64,000 nt of DNA from an uncultured Clostridia bacterium (GTDB lineage Bacteria; Bacillota; Clostridia; TANB77; CAG-508), in NCBI GenBank assembly GCA_948805675.1, contig CAQIBN010000007.1, forward strand, positions 31,850 to 95,849, written 5' to 3'. Below the pieces are notes generated by a model. That model was not told the origin of the DNA. It saw only the letters and a program-made list of their open reading frames with translations, and did no database searches. This document shows, piece by piece, positions 1 to 9,408 of the stretch (positions within the stretch are counted from its first letter, which is position 1; each line of letters opens with the position of its first letter). The position numbers and the translations under genes are program-made.

Positions 1-2230
1 TTCAAAATCGCAATCTAACAATACAAGTGAATAATTATTTAGTAAAGTTTCTAAAACATTTTCATAATCTTTTAATCCTTCTATTTCATCTGGTAATGAT
101 GTATAAACAGTTAAATTTTTATTAACTTGAATTCCTTCTGGTACTCCCCTTCTTAGATTCTCTATACAATTATAGGCTATATTTCTTAATTCTTCTCTAT
201 TATCTGTGTATATATAATATGCATTCCTATTTTGTGTAAGGTCTAATATTGCTGTTTTTATTCCTTTTTCTGAAAACATTTGAGCTAAATTATTTACTAA
301 AAATGATGTTCCATTTTTAGATGTACCTATAAATGATACAATTTTTTGGTCACTACTTATCAAATTATCTATATTAAAATTAACTGAAGAATTAAATTTA
401 TTAACATTTTCTATTTCTTTTGAACTTTGTTTACTAATAGGATTCATTCTTCTAAAATTTGGATTACTAATTGGTTGAGTATATTTATTACTTTCATCAT
501 CATCTAATTCTTGTAGTGATGTGTCATCATCTTCATCATCTTCATCATCTTCATAATCATCAAGTCCTGGTAGTGATGTGTCGTCTTCGTCTTCATCTTC
601 ATAATCGTCAAGTCCTGGTAGTGATGTATCGTCTTCTTCATCATCTTCATAATCGTCAAATCCTGGTAGTGATGTGTCGTCTTCTTCATCATCTTCATAA
701 TCGTCAAATCCTGGTAGTGATGTATCGTCTTCTTCTTCATCTTCATAATCATCAAATCCTGGTAGTGATGTATCGTCTTCTTCTTCATCTTCATAATCAT
801 CAAGTCCTGGTAGTGATATGTCGTCTTCATCTTCATAATCGTCAAGTCCTGGTAGTGATGTGTCGTCTTCTTCTTCATCTTCATAATCGTCAAATCCTGG
901 TAGTAATGTATCGTCTTCTTCATCATAATTATCAAAACCTGGTAATCCAACAAAATCCTCATCAATAACTGATTTATTCTTTTTAATTTCTTCTATTTCT
1001 AAATCATCTATGACATTCTTATTTTTAGGTGGTCTTCCTCTTTTTCTCTTTACTGGTTCTTCTATATTAATATTTGTATCTTTAATGTCTTCTTTTTTAT
1101 TTTTAGGAGGCCTTCCTCTTTTTCTTTTTACTGGCTCTTGTATAATATCTTCTACATTTGGAATATCTTCTTTTTTATTTTTAGATGGTCTTCCTCTTCT
1201 CTTAATTTCTTGACTATTATCTGTTTTATTCTCTGAAGATAATTTTCCTTCTGTTTTTTCTGTAAATTTGTCTTCTTGTCTTTTTAACATTTCCTGTTTT
1301 TGTTGCATCTTCTTCTTCTTTAATACTTCTTGTTTTCTCAGCATTTCTTCTTTTGATACTTTTTCACTTTTTTTATCTACTATTTTTTTTACTTTACTTG
1401 TGTCTACTGAAGTTGGAATTATTACTGGTTTACTCATTTTTTGTTTATTTAATTCTTTTTCTATAAACTCAATTTTTTGATTTTCTCCATTTTTCACATT
1501 TAATTTCTTTTCTCTTGAATTAAAATTTTTTGGGTTTAATCCCATTATTTGTCTATATTTAGAAGACCCATTTTCTAAAACTGATGTAACATTCTTTGGA
1601 AAAAAAGTAACTATTAATTTTAATTGCTCATCTGTATATTGTACAGCTATACTATCAAAGCTTTCAATATATTTTTCTTCATTTTTTCCAAGTCTTTTAT
1701 AATGTGCTAATATATTTTGTATTTCTACTTCACTTACATCATTCTCATTTTCTGGTTTATAATCAACATCATCTGAATCAATTTTATAATATGCCTTTGA
1801 CACTTTTTTACTTCTAGGCTTATTTAATAATTCACATACTTTTTCTACGCTTCTATCTTGTCCTACTAATGTATCATATATACCAATACCAAATAATTTT
1901 ACTAATAATGGTTCTGGTCTTGTGCGTCTATCTGTACCAATTAGGATAATTGGTATATTTGTGCCATCTTGATTAAATGCTTCATCACTTATTTTATCTA
2001 GTTTATCAAATATAAATTTATCAATCGCTTCATAATTATTATTAGAAAATGGCTCTAAATCTTCACTAATAATTATTCTGTCATATGATTTATCTTTTTG
2101 TAATTCTTTTAATATTGCGTTAAAATAATATACATTTTTACTTGATATTATCTCTTTATAATCTCTCTGATATCTTTTTATTATCGACTCAGAAATCTTT
2201 TCATTATTTACCGCAAATAAAACCTTCATT
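1..2230 (-). CDS. TadZ/CpaE-like ATPase with AT-hook-like and acidic repeats (3' end outside window)
   Basis: The frame runs open from an ATG at the right end to the window edge, about 743 codons. Residues about 1-150 resemble the atypical receiver domain of clostridial TadZ-like pilus-assembly proteins (GIGIYDTLVGQD, KAYYKI). A Lys/Glu-rich stretch follows, then three AT-hook-like cores (RGRPSK once, RGRPPK twice) at about residues 340-400. About nine acidic repeats of the type LPGFDDYEDEEEDDTS follow at residues 428-571. From about residue 628 a MinD/ParA-like start appears (FIGTSKNGTSFLVNNLA), with VLLDCD at the edge. The Walker-like loop deviates from GKGGxGKT, so ATP hydrolysis is uncertain. 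The gene directly upstream is a small membrane protein with a 3-base gap. A Tad-type pilus role is inferred from domain order. Confidence 0.7.
517..945 (-). repeat. In-gene tandem repeat, about nine acidic units
   Basis: Tandem copies of a 42-57 base unit code for LPG(F/L)DDYED followed by runs of E/D and DTS. Units differ by insertion or loss of GAA/GAT codons and by F/L exchange. The DNA is a GAA/GAT-rich purine array on the coding strand, so copy number may vary between strains. Long reading frames on the plus strand here are shadows of the repeat. Confidence 0.85.
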
Positions 2231-2233
2231 TGT

Positions 2234-2650
2234 TTAACCCCTCCAACCTTTAACTACTATTGCAAAAATTAGTGGTAATACTTGACATATTACAGCTACA
2301 GTTATAATTGCAATCATAATATTAAAACCTTTATCTCTTACGTCCAATTTTCTTATACCTAAGACATATTGATATATAGCTGCAATTGCTATTCCTACAA
2401 AACATAATGGTATACTATATATTCTTATTTTATTTAATATATATGCTGATAATCCATATGTATCTGAGCCATAAGCTACTTTATAATCTTCTACTGTTTG
2501 CATTTCTTTTTCTTTTAATTTAATTAATTCCCCTGTAGAACTTTCACTTTGCAATACATTGTTTTTAGATGTGTCATTTGCAGTTACTACTGTATTACAT
2601 ATAGCAAAAATAAAAAATACAGTTAGCAAACAAGTTACTACTTTCTTCAT
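2234..2650 (-). CDS. Small secreted/membrane protein with two TM helices
   Basis: This 138-residue protein begins with an apparent signal peptide (MKKVVTCLLTVFFIFAICN, cleavage near VTA-ND). A charged linker follows (KLKEKEMQTVEDYK), then two hydrophobic helices at about 75-95 and 107-130 with a basic loop, KLDVRDKG, between them. It ends VVKGWRG. I do not recognise the family; the layout is reminiscent of small pilin-like or VirB2-like subunits. It is the gene immediately before the TadZ-like ATPase and is probably co-transcribed with it, so a secretion or pilus role is plausible but unproven. Confidence 0.6.
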   Translation of the reverse strand: MKKVVTCLLTVFFIFAICNTVVTANDTSKNNVLQSESSTGELIKLKEKEMQTVEDYKVAYGSDTYGLSAYILNKIRIYSIPLCFVGIAIAAIYQYVLGIRKLDVRDKGFNIMIAIITVAVICQVLPLIFAIVVKGWRG

Positions 2651-2980
2651 ATATTAGACTCCTTTCTACTGTTTATATATTACAAATATTAATTATATCT
2701 TTACTTACAATATCATACAATACAATAATTAAAATAGCAACAAAATATTAAGATTTTTTTGAAAATTTTAGTAGTTTTTTACATAATATTTACTTTTATA
2801 TTTTTATCTTTATACATATTTTATTTTTTATACAAATTTTAATTATTTTTTAAGTTTTAAGTTATAATAAAAAGCTTCTAAATTTATCTTTTATAATATT
2901 ATAATTAATAATCTTTAATAATATTATATATTTTTTATATATTAAATTTGATGAACTTTGCATATAATTTCCTATTATAT
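2651..2980. other. AT-rich intergenic stretch
   Basis: The sequence is almost only A and T, with no open frame of useful length and no RNA gene that I can recognise. It probably holds the promoter for the small membrane protein and the TadZ-like gene, but several TATAAT-like strings make a choice arbitrary. Confidence 0.5.
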
Positions 2981-3009
2981 AAAAAAACATCTACTAGTTA
3001 TTAGTAGAT
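2981..3009 (-). terminator. sigK terminator overlapping its stop codon
   Basis: An 8-bp stem (ATCTACTA / TAGTAGAT) with a five-base loop is followed on the minus strand by seven T. The left arm lies inside the last codons and stop of sigK. Confidence 0.75.
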
Positions 3010-3710
3010 ATTTCTTCTTCAAATTCTTTAGATAATTTCCCAATTGCTTTTGTTTCAATTCTAGATACATAAGAACGAGAAATTCCCATCATTTCAGCAA
3101 TCTGGTTTTGAGTTTTTGGTTTATCTCCATTTAATCCAAACCTAAGTTCTAAAATTAATTTTTCTCTGTCTTTTAAAACTTCTTTCATTTTTTCATACAT
3201 TTTCTTTAATTTCATTTTTAAATCTACTTCTTCTTCTATATTTTTATCATTATTTTCTAAAATTTCCTGTAATGTTACAATATTATCATCTTTATCTTTC
3301 CCTATTGGTTCATCTAAAAACACTTCTGCTCCCAATTTTTTTATACTTCTTAAATGCATTAAAATCTCATTATCAATACATCTAGATACATATGTTGCCA
3401 ACTTTACTCCTTTAGAATTATCAAAACTATTAATTCCTTTAATTAAACCTATTGTTCCTATTGATATTAGGTCATCTAAATCCACATTAGATGTACTATA
3501 TTTTTTACATACATGTGCAACTAGTCTTAAGTTTCTTTCTATTAATATATTACGAGCTTCTTCATCTCCTGCCTTAAATCTCTCTAAGCAGACTCTTTCT
3601 TCTTCAGAATCTAATGGTTCTGGAAATAAACTATTACTTGAAATATAACCTACAAGAAAAATTGCAGTTTTTAAAAATGTTAATAAACCTGAAATTGATA
3701 GTACAAACAT
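2994..3710 (-). CDS. sigK: RNA polymerase sporulation sigma factor K
   Basis: Mother-cell sigma factor for late sporulation. The 238-residue frame has the hydrophobic pro-sequence typical of pro-SigK (first ~22 residues), then FPEPLDSEEE. The region 2 core is DLDDLISIGTIGLIKGINSFD. A region 4 helix-turn-helix follows (NQIAEMMGISRSYVSRIET). A GGAGGT Shine-Dalgarno precedes the ATG. The gene is intact, with no skin-type insertion. The pro-sequence implies activation by SpoIVFB-type proteolysis, a family property not seen here. It is divergent from the DUF368 gene. This is the clearest sign that the organism forms endospores. Confidence 0.93.
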   Translation of the reverse strand: MFVLSISGLLTFLKTAIFLVGYISSNSLFPEPLDSEEERVCLERFKAGDEEARNILIERNLRLVAHVCKKYSTSNVDLDDLISIGTIGLIKGINSFDNSKGVKLATYVSRCIDNEILMHLRSIKKLGAEVFLDEPIGKDKDDNIVTLQEILENNDKNIEEEVDLKMKLKKMYEKMKEVLKDREKLILELRFGLNGDKPKTQNQIAEMMGISRSYVSRIETKAIGKLSKEFEEEISTNN

Positions 3711-3839
3711 AAACGTACCTCCATTTTTTACTATACAATTAAATATATGTTTTTATTTTATAAAAGTGCATGGCTTATTAATTTATTTTTAATTATTGCA
3801 TATTATATATATTGTACAAATTATTTGGAGGTACAATTT

Positions 3840-4646
3840 ATGAGTTTTTTTGTTAATTGTTTAAAAGGTATAGCTTTAGGTGCAGGAGCGATATTACCTG
3901 GTATTAGTAGTGGTGTTTTATGTGTTATTTTTGGATTTTATGAAAAATTAATAAATAGCATACTTGCAATTTTTAAGGATTTTAAAAATTCTTTTAAATT
4001 CCTACTTCCTATTTTTATAGGTGGTTTTATAGGTGTATTGCTTTTTGGAAATGCATTAAAATACTTATTTTTTACTTATCCATCAGAAACCAATTTTGCT
4101 TTTATGGGTTTAATACTTGGAAGTGTGCCTATTTTATTCAAAAATAGTTGTAAAAAGAATACTTTTAAATTACATTACTTAATATATACACTAGCATCTT
4201 TTTTACTTACTTTACTTTTAATAAATTTTGAAAACGGTTTTGATTTTCAAGGTACAATAGCAAATACATTCTCTTTTTCTTATCTTATTTTATGTGGATT
4301 TATAATGTCAACAGGAATAGTAGTTCCAGGTGTTAGCAGTACAGTTATATTAATGTGTTTAGGTGTTTATTCAAACTATCTGAGTGCTGTAGCTTGTTTA
4401 AATCTTGAAATTCTTATTCCTATGGGAATTGGTTTAATATTAGGAGGAGTTATTTGGATGGTTTTAATAAAATGGTTATTTTCAAAATATTATACACAGA
4501 CATTTTTTACAATAATTGGTTTTGTAATTAGCTCTACACTAATCTTATATCCAGGGTTTAGCATTAGTTTATCTGGAATTATATCTATAGTTTTGTTTAT
4601 TATTTGTTTTGGTATTTCTTTTAATTTAGAGAAAATTTCAAAGTAA
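3840..4646 (+). CDS. DUF368 polytopic membrane protein
   Basis: The 268-residue protein begins MSFFVNCLKGIALGAGAILPGIS, a DUF368 hallmark, and a second copy of the half-motif (TGIVVPGVSSTVILMCLGVY) starts near residue 155. About eight hydrophobic segments follow one another. I chose the ATG seven bases after GGAGGT; an upstream in-frame ATG would add 31 residues without a ribosome binding site. DUF368 proteins have been linked to polyprenyl-phosphate transport in other bacteria; that role is family knowledge only. An AAC GGT pair inside the gene shows that an out-of-phase CGG is read normally. Confidence 0.85.
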   Translation: MSFFVNCLKGIALGAGAILPGISSGVLCVIFGFYEKLINSILAIFKDFKNSFKFLLPIFIGGFIGVLLFGNALKYLFFTYPSETNFAFMGLILGSVPILFKNSCKKNTFKLHYLIYTLASFLLTLLLINFENGFDFQGTIANTFSFSYLILCGFIMSTGIVVPGVSSTVILMCLGVYSNYLSAVACLNLEILIPMGIGLILGGVIWMVLIKWLFSKYYTQTFFTIIGFVISSTLILYPGFSISLSGIISIVLFIICFGISFNLEKISK

Positions 4647-4747
4647 AAAACATTATAATATCATAACATTTATTTATAAAAAAACGTTCTAAATTATATT
4701 TTATAATTTATTAATACTAATCATATTTTATTGTTAATCTAACAAAT

Positions 4748-4790
4748 AAAATCATAGTATACAAATTTAAAAATTGTATACTATGATTTT
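4748..4790. terminator. Bidirectional terminator between convergent genes
   Basis: A perfect 17-bp inverted repeat (AAAATCATAGTATACAA and its complement) with a nine-base AT loop has A/T runs on both sides. It lies between the end of the DUF368 gene and the end of the U32 gene. Confidence 0.8.
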
Positions 4791-4902
4791 ATATAACAAA
4801 AATTTGATTAGTTAATTTCTACTCTGTACTACAACTTAATATAAAAAGAATTGAAATATTATTTTTTTATAATATTAATCCTTTTTATATTAACCAAAAT
4901 TT

Positions 4903-6132
4903 TCATTTTCTTCTTCTTAAAATCCATCCTGGTTCTACATCTATTGGGAGCTTCATTTTAACAGTTTGTCCTTGCTTTCCTGGATTTACATATTCAATTC
5001 TTTCTCCTGTTTCACTATCCCATAAATCATTAATTCTAAAATCAATTGCATCTATCTCATTTGGAATAATAATCTCTAAATAATCCCCTACTTGTAATCT
5101 ATTTTTTATTTCTATTAATGATTTTTCTTTATTAAATTCTAATACTTTTCCACCAAATTCGTAATTTGCATTATATTGTTTACCTTCATATTCTTGAATA
5201 TCTTTATTATTTCTATCATTAAAATAAAATGTTGTTAATCCTCTTGTTTTTGTTTTTTCTAGTTCTTTTAAATACTTAGTATAATCATAATTACTTGGAT
5301 TTTTAATATAATCATCAATAGCTTTTCTATATGTATTTATTACAACAGCTAGATAATATTCTGTTTTTAATCTTCCTTCTATTTTTAAACTATCTACTCC
5401 CATATCAATTATTTCTGGAATTTCTTTAATTAAACATAAATCTTTTGAAGAAAATATATATGTTCCTTTGTCATCATCCTCTACAGGCATTAAATTCCCT
5501 GGATTATTTTTTTCCTCTACATATAAATTATATGCCCATCTACAACTTTGTGCACAATCACCTAAATTTGCACTTCTTCCTGCCAAAAAATCACTTAAAA
5601 AACATCTACCAGAATATCCAAAACAAATTGCCCCATGAACAAATATTTCTGTTTCTAAACCTACTGGAGTATTATTAATAATATCTTTAATTTGACTTTT
5701 ATTTAATTCTCTTCCTAAAATAACTCTTTTGGCTCCATTTTTATACCAAAAGTTTGCAGAATGATGACTAACTGTATTAGCCTGTGTACTAATATGTATA
5801 GGAATACTTGGAGCTACTTCTTTAATTAATTCTACTATACCTCCATCTGCTACTATTATTCCATCAACATTTAATTTTTCTAACATTTTAGCTTGCTTTT
5901 TTATTTCTTCATAATTTTCATCCCATGCATAAATATTTATTGCTGTATATACTTTTTTTCCTATACTATGTGCATATTGTATTGTTTTTGCTAAATCATC
6001 ATCTGTCATTTCTGCTCTAGTTCTTAATGATAATGATGATGTTCCTGCATATATTGCATCAGCTCCATATAAAAAAGCAGTTTTTGCCTTTTGAAAAGAG
6101 CCTGCTGGTGCTAATAATTCTGGTTTTTTCAT
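4903..6132 (-). CDS. trhP: U32 family protein, TrhP-like tRNA U34 hydroxylation factor
   Basis: The 409-residue protein begins KKPELLAPAGSFQKAKTAFLYGADAIYAG, the standard U32 start. It contains the signature EIFVHGAICFGYSGRCFLSD, with further cysteines at GDCAQSCRWAY that may bind iron-sulfur. The C-terminal ~80 residues form the small barrel seen in TrhP/YegQ relatives (VGDYLEIIIP, GWILRRRK). TrhP makes 5-hydroxyuridine at tRNA position 34. A TrmR-like methyltransferase lies 2.5 kb away, the usual partner forming mo5U. An older name is peptidase/collagenase U32; RlhA is the main alternative. Confidence 0.75.
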   Translation of the reverse strand: MKKPELLAPAGSFQKAKTAFLYGADAIYAGTSSLSLRTRAEMTDDDLAKTIQYAHSIGKKVYTAINIYAWDENYEEIKKQAKMLEKLNVDGIIVADGGIVELIKEVAPSIPIHISTQANTVSHHSANFWYKNGAKRVILGRELNKSQIKDIINNTPVGLETEIFVHGAICFGYSGRCFLSDFLAGRSANLGDCAQSCRWAYNLYVEEKNNPGNLMPVEDDDKGTYIFSSKDLCLIKEIPEIIDMGVDSLKIEGRLKTEYYLAVVINTYRKAIDDYIKNPSNYDYTKYLKELEKTKTRGLTTFYFNDRNNKDIQEYEGKQYNANYEFGGKVLEFNKEKSLIEIKNRLQVGDYLEIIIPNEIDAIDFRINDLWDSETGERIEYVNPGKQGQTVKMKLPIDVEPGWILRRRK

Positions 6133-6157
6133 ATTTTTCCCATCCTCTAAAATATTT

Positions 6158-7327
6158 TTATTTATTTAATATCTCATCTGCTAATTTTTCCATTTCTTTT
6201 TTACTATCTTCATTCATTCTTGATTTTATAGTAACCATATTATCACATAAATCTATTTCTTTCATTCCATCTATTATGTTTTTCATTGCTTTTCCAGCAG
6301 ATGGTGCCCAAGTTCCATTTTCTATTATACCTATTTTTCTCTTTTGATAATTTTTACTTTTTAAATGATTCAAAAAGTGTTCCATAGGTGGAAATACGTT
6401 TCCATTATAACTTGAAGCTGCTAAAATTAATTTATCATATCTAAAAGCATCTTCTATTGCTTCTGCAAAATCATCTCGTGTTAAATCTGCAAAAGCTACC
6501 TTTTTTGCTCCTTTTTCTTCTAATATCTTTACCATTTCTTTTGCCACTTCTAATGTATTTCCATGTATTGAACTACATGCTACAAATACTCCATCATCTT
6601 CTGGTTTATAGCTACTCCATATATCATATTTATTTATATAATATCCTAAATTTTCTTTTAAGATTGGTCCATGTAAAGGACATATCATTTTTATTTCTAA
6701 TCCTAATAATTTCTTTAATAAAGCTTGTACTTGTATACCATATTTACCAACTATATTAAAATAATATCTACGAGCTTCACATGTCCAATCTTCTTTAGTA
6801 TCTAATGTACCAAACTTTCCAAATCCATCAGCTGGAAATAATATCTTTTCTTTTATTTCATATGATACCATTACCTCTGGCCAATGTACCATTGGTGCCA
6901 TAAAAAATTGCAAGCTATGTTTTCCAAAGTTTAAAATATCTCCTTCTTTTACTACAACTTTTCTAGAATCTAAATCTTCTATATCAAAAAATTGTTTTAT
7001 AAAATTAAATGTTTTATCATTTCCAACTACTTTCATGTTTGGATATTTATTACATAATAAACCTATATTATATGCATGGTCTGGTTCCATATGTGATACT
7101 ATTAAATAATCTACCTCTTTTCCATCTAAGTTATTATCTAAATTTTTTATCCATTCTTCTGTTGCTCTTCTATCTACAGTATCTAAAACAACATTTTTTT
7201 CGTCTTTTATTAAATATGAGTTATATGATATACCATTTGGCACTACATATTGACTTTCAAATAAATCTATTGTTTTATCATCTACACCTATATAAATTAC
7301 ATCTTCTGAAATACTTATATCTTTCAT
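6158..7327 (-). CDS. Flavodiiron protein (oxygen/NO reductase)
   Basis: The 389-residue protein has an N-terminal metallo-beta-lactamase-like diiron domain (ligand motif HMEPDH near residue 80, further ligands at HWPE and PLHGP). A flavodoxin domain starts near residue 250 (ACSSIHGNTLEVAKEM; SSYNGNVFPPMEHFL). It reduces oxygen or nitric oxide in the cytoplasm with electrons from rubredoxin, which is encoded just upstream on the same strand. The chosen ATG follows GGAGG; an ATG four codons upstream lies inside that site and is rejected. Confidence 0.92.
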   Translation of the reverse strand: MKDISISEDVIYIGVDDKTIDLFESQYVVPNGISYNSYLIKDEKNVVLDTVDRRATEEWIKNLDNNLDGKEVDYLIVSHMEPDHAYNIGLLCNKYPNMKVVGNDKTFNFIKQFFDIEDLDSRKVVVKEGDILNFGKHSLQFFMAPMVHWPEVMVSYEIKEKILFPADGFGKFGTLDTKEDWTCEARRYYFNIVGKYGIQVQALLKKLLGLEIKMICPLHGPILKENLGYYINKYDIWSSYKPEDDGVFVACSSIHGNTLEVAKEMVKILEEKGAKKVAFADLTRDDFAEAIEDAFRYDKLILAASSYNGNVFPPMEHFLNHLKSKNYQKRKIGIIENGTWAPSAGKAMKNIIDGMKEIDLCDNMVTIKSRMNEDSKKEMEKLADEILNK

Positions 7328-7410
7328 AAATTCCTCCATTCTATACTTTTAAAATAAAACATTTTCTATTATGTCTTCCAGAATTTTATCATAAATTTAT
7401 GTGAATTGCA

Positions 7411-7448
7411 AATAAGGAAACTCTCGTTATAAAAAGAGCTTCCTTATT
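7411..7448. terminator. Hairpin between rubredoxin and flavodiiron genes
   Basis: Arms AATAAGGAA-ACTCT and AGAG-CTTCCTTATT form a near-perfect stem with flanking A/T tracts. It could terminate the rubredoxin transcript or attenuate read-through into the flavodiiron gene. Confidence 0.65.
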
Positions 7449-7505
7449 GTTATTATTAATATTTTTTGTATATTTATTTACTTCAACTTTAATAACCATT
7501 ACAAA

Positions 7506-7640
7506 TTACATTTTTTCAAAACAATCTTTTCCAACTCCGCAAAGTGGACAAACCCAAGTATCTGGTAAATCTTCAAATTTAACTCCTTCTACTTCTTCAT
7601 CATATATATGACCACATACTGTACAAACATATTTACTCAT
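7506..7640 (-). CDS. Rubredoxin
   Basis: This 44-residue electron carrier has the two iron-binding CxxCG knuckles of rubredoxin: YVCTVCGHIYD near the start and WVCPLCGVGKD near the end. It is slightly shorter than the usual 52-54 residues. An AAGGAGG site lies six bases before the ATG. Its likely partner is the flavodiiron protein encoded next. The second knuckle contains TGC GGA, an out-of-phase CGG read without any shift. Confidence 0.95.
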   Translation of the reverse strand: MSKYVCTVCGHIYDEEVEGVKFEDLPDTWVCPLCGVGKDCFEKM

Positions 7641-7798
7641 AAAATACCTCCTTTTCATATGTTTTCATTAATTATATTACTGTTTATATAAAATAAATCA
7701 GTAAAAGTATTATACCATATGTATTATTTTATTTCCACAAATTATTTACATTTTTATATTTATTTGATATTATATTGATTAATCTATAGGAGGATATT

Positions 7799-8356
7799 AT
7801 GGCGACACAATTAGAAAATTATAAATCTACACATAAATTATCTAAGATATATTGTCTTATTTTATATTTTTTCATTTTTGCATTTTTAGGATGGATATTA
7901 GAAAGCTTATATAGTGTATATGAATTAGGACACTTTACAAAAAGGGGTTTTTTATATGGTCCTATTTGTCCTATATATGGATATGGTGCAATAATGTTGA
8001 TTACATTTTTAAATAAATATAAAAATAATTCATTTAAATTGTTTTTTTACTCTATTATTATCTTTTCTGCATTTGAATATCTTGTTAGTTTTATATTAGA
8101 TGCATTATTTGGAGCACATTGGTGGGATTATACAAATGATTTTTTTAATTTAAATGGAAGAATTAGTATTTTCTATTCTTTTGCATGGGGAATAATTGCA
8201 ATTTTATTTATTAATCATATATTTCCTTTTTTACAGGAAAAGCTTGATATTATTTTAAATAACATTCCTTATTCTTTTCTAACAACAATATTAAGATTAA
8301 TTATTTTTATTTTTGTAGCTGACACATTTTTATCTTGTATACGCTATATTCTATAA
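7799..8356 (+). CDS. Putative ABC-transporter type IV membrane protein (CmpB family)
   Basis: The 185-residue membrane protein has about five hydrophobic segments and the PF06541-type signature FAFLGWILESLYSVY followed by KRGFLYGPICPIYGYGA. Function in this family is not established; it is often a stand-alone gene. AGGAGG lies six bases before the ATG. The gene is monocistronic, with its own terminator. Confidence 0.75.
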   Translation: MATQLENYKSTHKLSKIYCLILYFFIFAFLGWILESLYSVYELGHFTKRGFLYGPICPIYGYGAIMLITFLNKYKNNSFKLFFYSIIIFSAFEYLVSFILDALFGAHWWDYTNDFFNLNGRISIFYSFAWGIIAILFINHIFPFLQEKLDIILNNIPYSFLTTILRLIIFIFVADTFLSCIRYIL

Positions 8357-8357
8357 A

Positions 8358-8395
8358 AATGCATTAAAATTGATTATAAACAATTTTAATGCATT
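8358..8395 (+). terminator. Terminator of the CmpB-family gene
   Basis: A perfect 15-bp inverted repeat (AATGCATTAAAATTG and complement) with an eight-base loop starts just after the stop codon. Confidence 0.7.
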
Positions 8396-8622
8396 ATTCT
8401 ATATCAAAAATACATACTAATATACCAATAGTTAATATACTTATAAATAAAAAGTTGCAAACCATACATGTTTTAATATATTCCAAAATTAACTGTGAGT
8501 ACCAACCTTACACTTATCACTACACCTACTTTTTTCAATATTTTTTCTAAATTTATAAATATATTAAATGTTGATAAGTTATAAATTCATTTTTACAAAA
8601 AAAAAACTAAAATTTACAACAA

Positions 8623-9264
8623 TTACTTAAGTATACTAATAGCAAGACCATCTCCAACTTCTAATATTTTTGTATCAAGTATGGGATTTTCTGTTGTTTC
8701 TTTTATATATTCTCTTAAATTCCTTACAGCAGTTCTTTGCTTATGTTTATTATAATCACTCATTACATATCCTTTATATAAGACATTATCAGCTATAATA
8801 ATACCATTATCATTAAGCATTCTCATAGCCTCACTTAAAAAGAATGGATATTTTCCTTTAGCTGCATCTATAAAAACTACATCATATTTTTCATTTAATG
8901 TAGGTAATATTTCTACTGCATCGCCTTCATATAAATTTATTTTTTCTTCTACTTCTGCTTTTTTTATATTTTTTTTTGCTTTTTCTATTCTTTCTATATC
9001 TCTTTCTATTGTATCTATTTTTCCATTTTTATCTAAATACTCACAAAAACATATAGCAGAATATCCCACTGCTGTACCAATTTCCAATATTCTATTAGGC
9101 CTTTTTTCTATTAGTATTTTACTAATAACTTCTAATGTATCATCCATAATTATTGGTACATGTTCTTCTAATGCTTCTTTTTTTATCTTTTCTAATTCTT
9201 TTTTATTCATTATTAATAACATCCCTTTCTTTGCCTCTTCTAACACTACATTTATGAAAGGCAC
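8623..9264 (-). CDS. trmR: TrmR-like O-methyltransferase (tRNA 5-hydroxyuridine methyltransferase)
   Basis: SAM-dependent methyltransferase of the caffeoyl-CoA OMT fold. Motifs seen are EEHVPI, the SAM motif ILEIGTAVGYSAI, VVFIDAAKGKYPFF, ADNVLYKG and the C-terminal GDGLAIS. This arrangement matches TrmR (YrrM), which methylates ho5U34 of tRNA to mo5U, and a TrhP-like gene is nearby. The start is uncertain: family length favours the GTG at the right end, but no ribosome site precedes it; an ATG 18 codons later would give a protein lacking the first helix. Confidence 0.78.
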   Translation of the reverse strand: MPFINVVLEEAKKGMLLIMNKKELEKIKKEALEEHVPIIMDDTLEVISKILIEKRPNRILEIGTAVGYSAICFCEYLDKNGKIDTIERDIERIEKAKKNIKKAEVEEKINLYEGDAVEILPTLNEKYDVVFIDAAKGKYPFFLSEAMRMLNDNGIIIADNVLYKGYVMSDYNKHKQRTAVRNLREYIKETTENPILDTKILEVGDGLAISILK

Positions 9265-9371
9265 AAAATCTACATTTTATCTTAATTATCTTTTATTAAT
9301 ATTACTTTTATATGGCAACTAATGGAACACCATTTTTGTTTTTCCCAAATTAGCCTTAAGTAATGAACAAT

Positions 9372-9401
9372 AAAAAGAGCTTTTGGAAAAAAGCTCTTTT
9401 T
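9372..9401 (-). terminator. typA terminator
   Basis: Stem AAAAAGAGCTTTT with its complement and a short purine loop, followed by a T-rich tract, eight bases past the typA stop codon. Confidence 0.75.
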
Positions 9402-9408
9402 ATTTATT

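Noticed and set aside
471..968. Plus-strand His/Leu-rich reading frame
   Set aside because: It is the complement of the acidic repeat array in the TadZ-like gene and has no ribosome site or family.
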